A DNA stretch of 36,567 nucleotides. Source: Chryseobacterium sp. (GTDB taxonomy: Bacteria > Bacteroidota > Bacteroidia > Flavobacteriales > Weeksellaceae). Below are positions 33,928 to 36,567 of the stretch, one piece after another. Location: NCBI GenBank assembly GCA_030146295.1, contig JASLCD010000388.1, positions 1 through 36,567 on the forward strand, in the 5' to 3' direction. The stretch's first letter is position 1, and each line of letters begins with the position of its first letter. A program made the translations under genes and the position numbers. Under the pieces are notes generated by a model. It was not told where the DNA came from. It did not search any database and saw nothing but the letters and a program-made list of their open reading frames with translations.

Positions 33928-34938
33928 ATGTCTAAAATCGAAAACAACAATCCAATGACAGCAGAAGAAGTTTTAAGACTTAGATCTGTTAAAGCAAAAT
34001 CAACTGAAAAACCAGCCTCAATTGAAAAATTAGTCAGCCAGGCTCCCGCTATGGAAACCGTCAACGGAAGAACTTTCCCAAAAGGGATGAAAACCATAGG
34101 AATGCCTATGGATGAAAAAACAGCAGAGATCCGATCGCTGGAAACAGATCATTTCTACCCTACCCATGCTGATTTTGAATACAATCCAAAATTGGAACCG
34201 AAAAGGGACCGCAAACCTAAATTCATTGACAGAGATTCTTTCCTGACTCCTGAAAATGCAAGAACAATTTTTGGAGCAGATCAGAGAAAAGTATATAATT
34301 CTACAGCTTATCCTTGGAGATGCGTTGGCAGAGTAGAAAGTTCTTTAGGATCAGGAAGTGGTGTGATGATAGGACCAAGACACCTTCTTACCTGTTCTCA
34401 TATTGTAGACTGGCAGCCTAATAATACTACAGGATGGTTGAAATTCACACCCATGTATTATAATGGAAGTGCTCCTTATGGAACGGCTTGGGGCACATTA
34501 ACTTATTACAAGTATAAAGTAGCAGGGCCTACTATAGACTCTACAGAAATCCAATACGATTATGTAGTGATTGTACTAGACAGACCTATCGGAAACAGCA
34601 CCGGTTGGCTAGGTTCAAAATCATATTCCGATTCATGGGATGGAGGTGCATACTGGACCCATGCCGGATATCCGGGAGATCTTACCGGAACGCAAAGACC
34701 AACCTACCAAACCGGTATTGCGCTGGACGGCGATTTCTGGAGTGCTGATGATAACGAAAGCATGAGCCATAAAGCAGATATCTGGCCTGGACAAAGCGGA
34801 GGCCCTTTCTGGGGATATTGGGACGGCTCTCCGTATGCTGTGGCTACTCAAAGCGCGCATAATCCAAGCGATAATTTTGCAAGTGGCGGCTCAGATTTAG
34901 TGAATCTGGTCATCAGAGCGAGAAATGAACATCCTTAA
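33928..34938 (+). CDS. Trypsin-fold serine peptidase (S1, V8-like), probable zymogen
   Basis: 336 residues. Catalytic triad: His158 in LLTCSHIVDW, Asp211 in QYDYVVIVLDRP, Ser290 in WPGQSGGPFWG. The protease domain covers about 115-336 and resembles glutamyl endopeptidase-like enzymes. The first ~110 residues are charged and look like a propeptide, with a basic cluster KRDRKPK at 92-98 just before the domain. No Sec signal peptide is visible, which is unusual for this family. ATG at 33928 is the only good start; MSKIENNNPM follows. It is downstream of the caspase-like gene with a shared leader, so activation by that Arg/Lys-type peptidase is a reasonable hypothesis, not a demonstrated one. Confidence 0.9.
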   Translation: MSKIENNNPMTAEEVLRLRSVKAKSTEKPASIEKLVSQAPAMETVNGRTFPKGMKTIGMPMDEKTAEIRSLETDHFYPTHADFEYNPKLEPKRDRKPKFIDRDSFLTPENARTIFGADQRKVYNSTAYPWRCVGRVESSLGSGSGVMIGPRHLLTCSHIVDWQPNNTTGWLKFTPMYYNGSAPYGTAWGTLTYYKYKVAGPTIDSTEIQYDYVVIVLDRPIGNSTGWLGSKSYSDSWDGGAYWTHAGYPGDLTGTQRPTYQTGIALDGDFWSADDNESMSHKADIWPGQSGGPFWGYWDGSPYAVATQSAHNPSDNFASGGSDLVNLVIRARNEHP

Positions 34939-34960
34939 TTTGTTTGTATTTTCAATAAAG

Positions 34961-34993
34961 AGTCTGCCCCGAATGAGGAGCAGACTTTTTTTA
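34961..34993 (+). terminator. Rho-independent terminator after the peptidase pair
   Basis: AGTCTGCCCC pairs with GGAGCAGACT (9 of 10) around a short loop, followed by TTTTTTAT, 22 nt past the stop codon. Confidence 0.88.
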
Positions 34994-35069
34994 TAGGTCT
35001 TGGAATACCTGATCATTTTAGTTTTAACGCATTTTCATATAATCCTTCTTAGTATTCTCAATATTTTAA

Positions 35070-35077
35070 TACATTTG
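35070..35077 (+). promoter_or_regulatory. -7 promoter element of the HExxH gene
   Basis: TACATTTG, exact TAnnTTTG match, ending 17 nt before the ATG at 35095. No well-spaced -33 TTG. Confidence 0.45.
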
Positions 35078-35094
35078 TTTAAAACATATCTCAG

Positions 35095-35604
35095 ATGAAC
35101 TTCGAGCAGATCAACTTACACCTTGAGGCTTACAAAGAACACGACCAGATTCTGGATGCCGCAAAATATCTGATTCATTCTTTTGACCTGGAGCATGAAA
35201 ACTTTGCAGGATTTGGATTCAGGCAAGAGCTATCCCCTACTTCAATGCTTCTTACAGCAGAAGGTGATCTGGGAGGGCCGCAAACCGTAATGATCCCGAG
35301 AAATTTGTTTGATTTTGACCTGAATCTTGTTCTTAATATGGTTGCTCATGAAATGCTTCATGTGCGGCAGAAAGCTCCCGGACAGGTGATTGAAGACAAA
35401 AATGAAAGAGAGTTTCAGGCGTACTATGAAATGCTCTTTCACAAAGTGTTTCCACAGATCCCTGAAGTTTCGGATTTCCATAAAAAATTCTTCGGCGGGA
35501 AGGCTTTGGAGTATTACAAAAGAATGGGTGAAGGATCAGTATTACAGCAAAAATATGCAGAGCAGAAAACAGAAGTAGAACATTTAATCAACGAATTACC
35601 ATGA
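35095..35604 (+). CDS. Small HExxH protein, putative metallopeptidase
   Basis: 169 residues, no signal peptide. It contains VAHEMLHVRQKAPGQ with a zinc-type HExxH (His-Glu-Met-Leu-His, about residues 84-88), followed 15-20 residues later by NEREFQAYYE, whose Glu residues could give the third ligand as in gluzincins. The first 75 residues and the last 50 are helical, with FHKKFFGGKALEYYKRMGEG. It is much shorter than secreted metalloproteases and cytoplasmic, so a SprT- or minigluzincin-like role is possible; I cannot name the family. The stop overlaps the tRNA-binding gene start by 4 nt (ATGA), so both are co-translated. Confidence 0.72.
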   Translation: MNFEQINLHLEAYKEHDQILDAAKYLIHSFDLEHENFAGFGFRQELSPTSMLLTAEGDLGGPQTVMIPRNLFDFDLNLVLNMVAHEMLHVRQKAPGQVIEDKNEREFQAYYEMLFHKVFPQIPEVSDFHKKFFGGKALEYYKRMGEGSVLQQKYAEQKTEVEHLINELP

Positions 35605-35948
35605 CAGTAAAACCAGACATTACCTGGGCAGATTTTGAAAAAATAGACATCAGATGCGGAACCATCATCTCAGTGAGTGATTTCGAAAAAGCAAGAAACC
35701 CGTCTTACCAGCTGGAAATAGATTTTGGAGACCTGGGAATCAGAAAATCATCTGCACAGATTACCTCTCTTTATGAAAAAGAAGAACTGGTAGGAAAACA
35801 GATTTTAGCGGTTGTCAATTTTCCTAAAAAACAGATTGCCAACTTCTTCAGTGAATGTCTTGTGCTGGGATTATATGGTGAGGACAAGAAAGATGTGACG
35901 CTTTTAGCTCCTTCATTGCCTACAAAAAACGGAATGCAGGTAGGATAA
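35601..35948 (+). CDS. csaA: CsaA-like tRNA-binding domain protein
   Basis: 115 residues, the standard length for stand-alone tRNA-binding (EMAP/Trbp111-type OB-fold) proteins. The fold is clear from WADFEKIDIRCGTIISVSDF, RNPSYQLEIDFGDLGIRKSS, AQITSLYEKEELVGKQILAV and VNFPKKQIANFFSECLVLGL, ending VTLLAPSLPTKNGMQVG. CsaA dimers bind tRNA non-specifically and were described as having export-related chaperone activity in Bacillus. It is translationally coupled to the HExxH gene and 19 nt upstream of the exonuclease gene. Confidence 0.93.
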   Translation: MTVKPDITWADFEKIDIRCGTIISVSDFEKARNPSYQLEIDFGDLGIRKSSAQITSLYEKEELVGKQILAVVNFPKKQIANFFSECLVLGLYGEDKKDVTLLAPSLPTKNGMQVG

Positions 35949-35967
35949 ACACCCAACAAAAACACAT

Positions 35968-36567
35968 ATGATACAGAACATCCCCTTAGAAAGAGTTTTA
36001 TTCCTTGATATTGAGACCGTTCCACAAGCTGGATCATGGGACGATTTATCCGAAACCGATCAGTATCTGTGGGATAAAAAAACAAGATTTCAGAGAAAAG
36101 ACGATGTCACCGCAGAAGAATTTTATGACAGAGCCGGTATTATGGCCGAATTTGGAAAAATTATCTGCATTACCATCGGAATGGTAGAAAAGAATGAAAC
36201 GTTAAAAATAAAAAGCTTTTCAGGACATGACGAAAAGAAAATGCTTCAGGAATTTGGCGAAATCTTCAACAGCCCAAGGCTTTACAATGTGATTCTCTGT
36301 GCTCATAACGGAAAAGAATTTGATTTCCCCTGGATTGCCAGACGATACCTTATCAACGGAATGCAGCCTCCTGCTCCGTTTCAGATGTTTGGAAAGAAGC
36401 CCTGGGAAATTCCTCATATAGACACCATGGAACTGTGGAAATTCGGAGATTATAAAAGTTTTGTATCATTGGAATTACTGGCTCATGTCTTTGGTATTCC
36501 CACTCCGAAAGATGATATTGACGGCTCAATGGTTTCATCAATTTACTACATAGAAAAAGACTTGCAG
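35968..36567 (+). CDS. PolB-like 3'-5' exonuclease (3' partial)
   Basis: First 200 residues of a DEDD-type exonuclease; the frame runs off the window without a stop. Exo I is VLFLDIETVP (about 10-19), Exo II is CAHNGKEFDFPWIARRYL (about 112-129) and DTMELWKFGD follows. The Exo III motif (Tyr..Asp) is expected just beyond the end. This matches the predicted 3'-5' exonuclease related to the exonuclease domain of PolB (PF10108). It would degrade single-stranded DNA or act in repair. Start at ATG 35968 because the conserved first strand follows directly. Confidence 0.92.
   Translation, partial: MIQNIPLERVLFLDIETVPQAGSWDDLSETDQYLWDKKTRFQRKDDVTAEEFYDRAGIMAEFGKIICITIGMVEKNETLKIKSFSGHDEKKMLQEFGEIFNSPRLYNVILCAHNGKEFDFPWIARRYLINGMQPPAPFQMFGKKPWEIPHIDTMELWKFGDYKSFVSLELLAHVFGIPTPKDDIDGSMVSSIYYIEKDLQ

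Noticed and set aside
1..36567. CRISPR arrays, tRNA/rRNA genes, insertion sequences, prophage or integrative-element ends
   Set aside because: No regularly spaced repeats, cloverleaf-like genes, transposase or integrase frames, or flanking terminal repeats were seen in a by-eye reading; a dedicated search could still find a small RNA.

Overview
The window looks like chromosomal DNA of a Bacteroidota bacterium of the family Weeksellaceae, most likely Chryseobacterium or a close relative. The evidence is low GC, TAnnTTTG-type -7 promoter elements with little Shine-Dalgarno signal, an S46 dipeptidyl peptidase, a type IX secretion (T9SS) sorting domain, DUF3347 copper proteins and many outer-membrane lipoproteins. 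I see no rRNA, tRNA, CRISPR array, transposase or phage gene. Both window edges cut genes: the S46 peptidase lacks its N-terminus and the last exonuclease lacks its C-terminus.

Layout. 1-5400: a DPP7-like S46 peptidase, a YdeI/OmpD-associated family protein, a small AAA+ ATPase with an altered Walker B motif, a duplicated spondin-domain lipoprotein and an orphan 96-residue protein. 5500-10660: a stand-alone A-T-R nonribosomal peptide synthetase (adenylation, carrier, thioester reductase), then the YifB/ComM AAA ATPase. 10900-15730: a five-gene copper cluster on the minus strand: Cys-rich secreted protein, HMA-DUF3347 fusion, DUF3347 lipoprotein, membrane-anchored c-type haem protein, and a CopA-like multicopper oxidase with a C-terminal CopB-like extension. 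15880-19820: a possible 32-codon gene with its own terminator, a T9SS cargo protein, an ECF sigma factor overlapping a protein with one membrane helix and an outer-membrane-barrel-like C-terminus, and a small lipoprotein.

20078-28752: a complete RND efflux operon (adaptor, HAE1 pump, TolC-like outer-membrane lipoprotein). It is divergent from a PorT-like barrel gene and followed by a LytS/LytTR two-component system. The divergent promoter region carries direct repeats with an exact 21-bp period, the geometry LytTR regulators bind, so this system probably controls the pump. 28982-29806: a tandem universal stress protein.

30100-34938 is the most unusual part. A lipoprotein, a seven-helix membrane protein, a one-helix NarL-type histidine kinase and a LuxR-type response regulator form one tightly packed operon. 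Beyond a strong terminator follow a caspase-like (C14) peptidase and a trypsin-fold serine peptidase, neither with a recognisable Sec signal. The two peptidase genes share a ~37-nt leader element, and an 11-nt identical box lies upstream of both the sensor operon and the peptidase pair. I read this as a candidate signal-controlled two-protease system; its function is unknown. 35095-36567: a small HExxH protein overlapping a CsaA-like tRNA-binding protein, then a PolB-like 3'-5' exonuclease cut by the window end.
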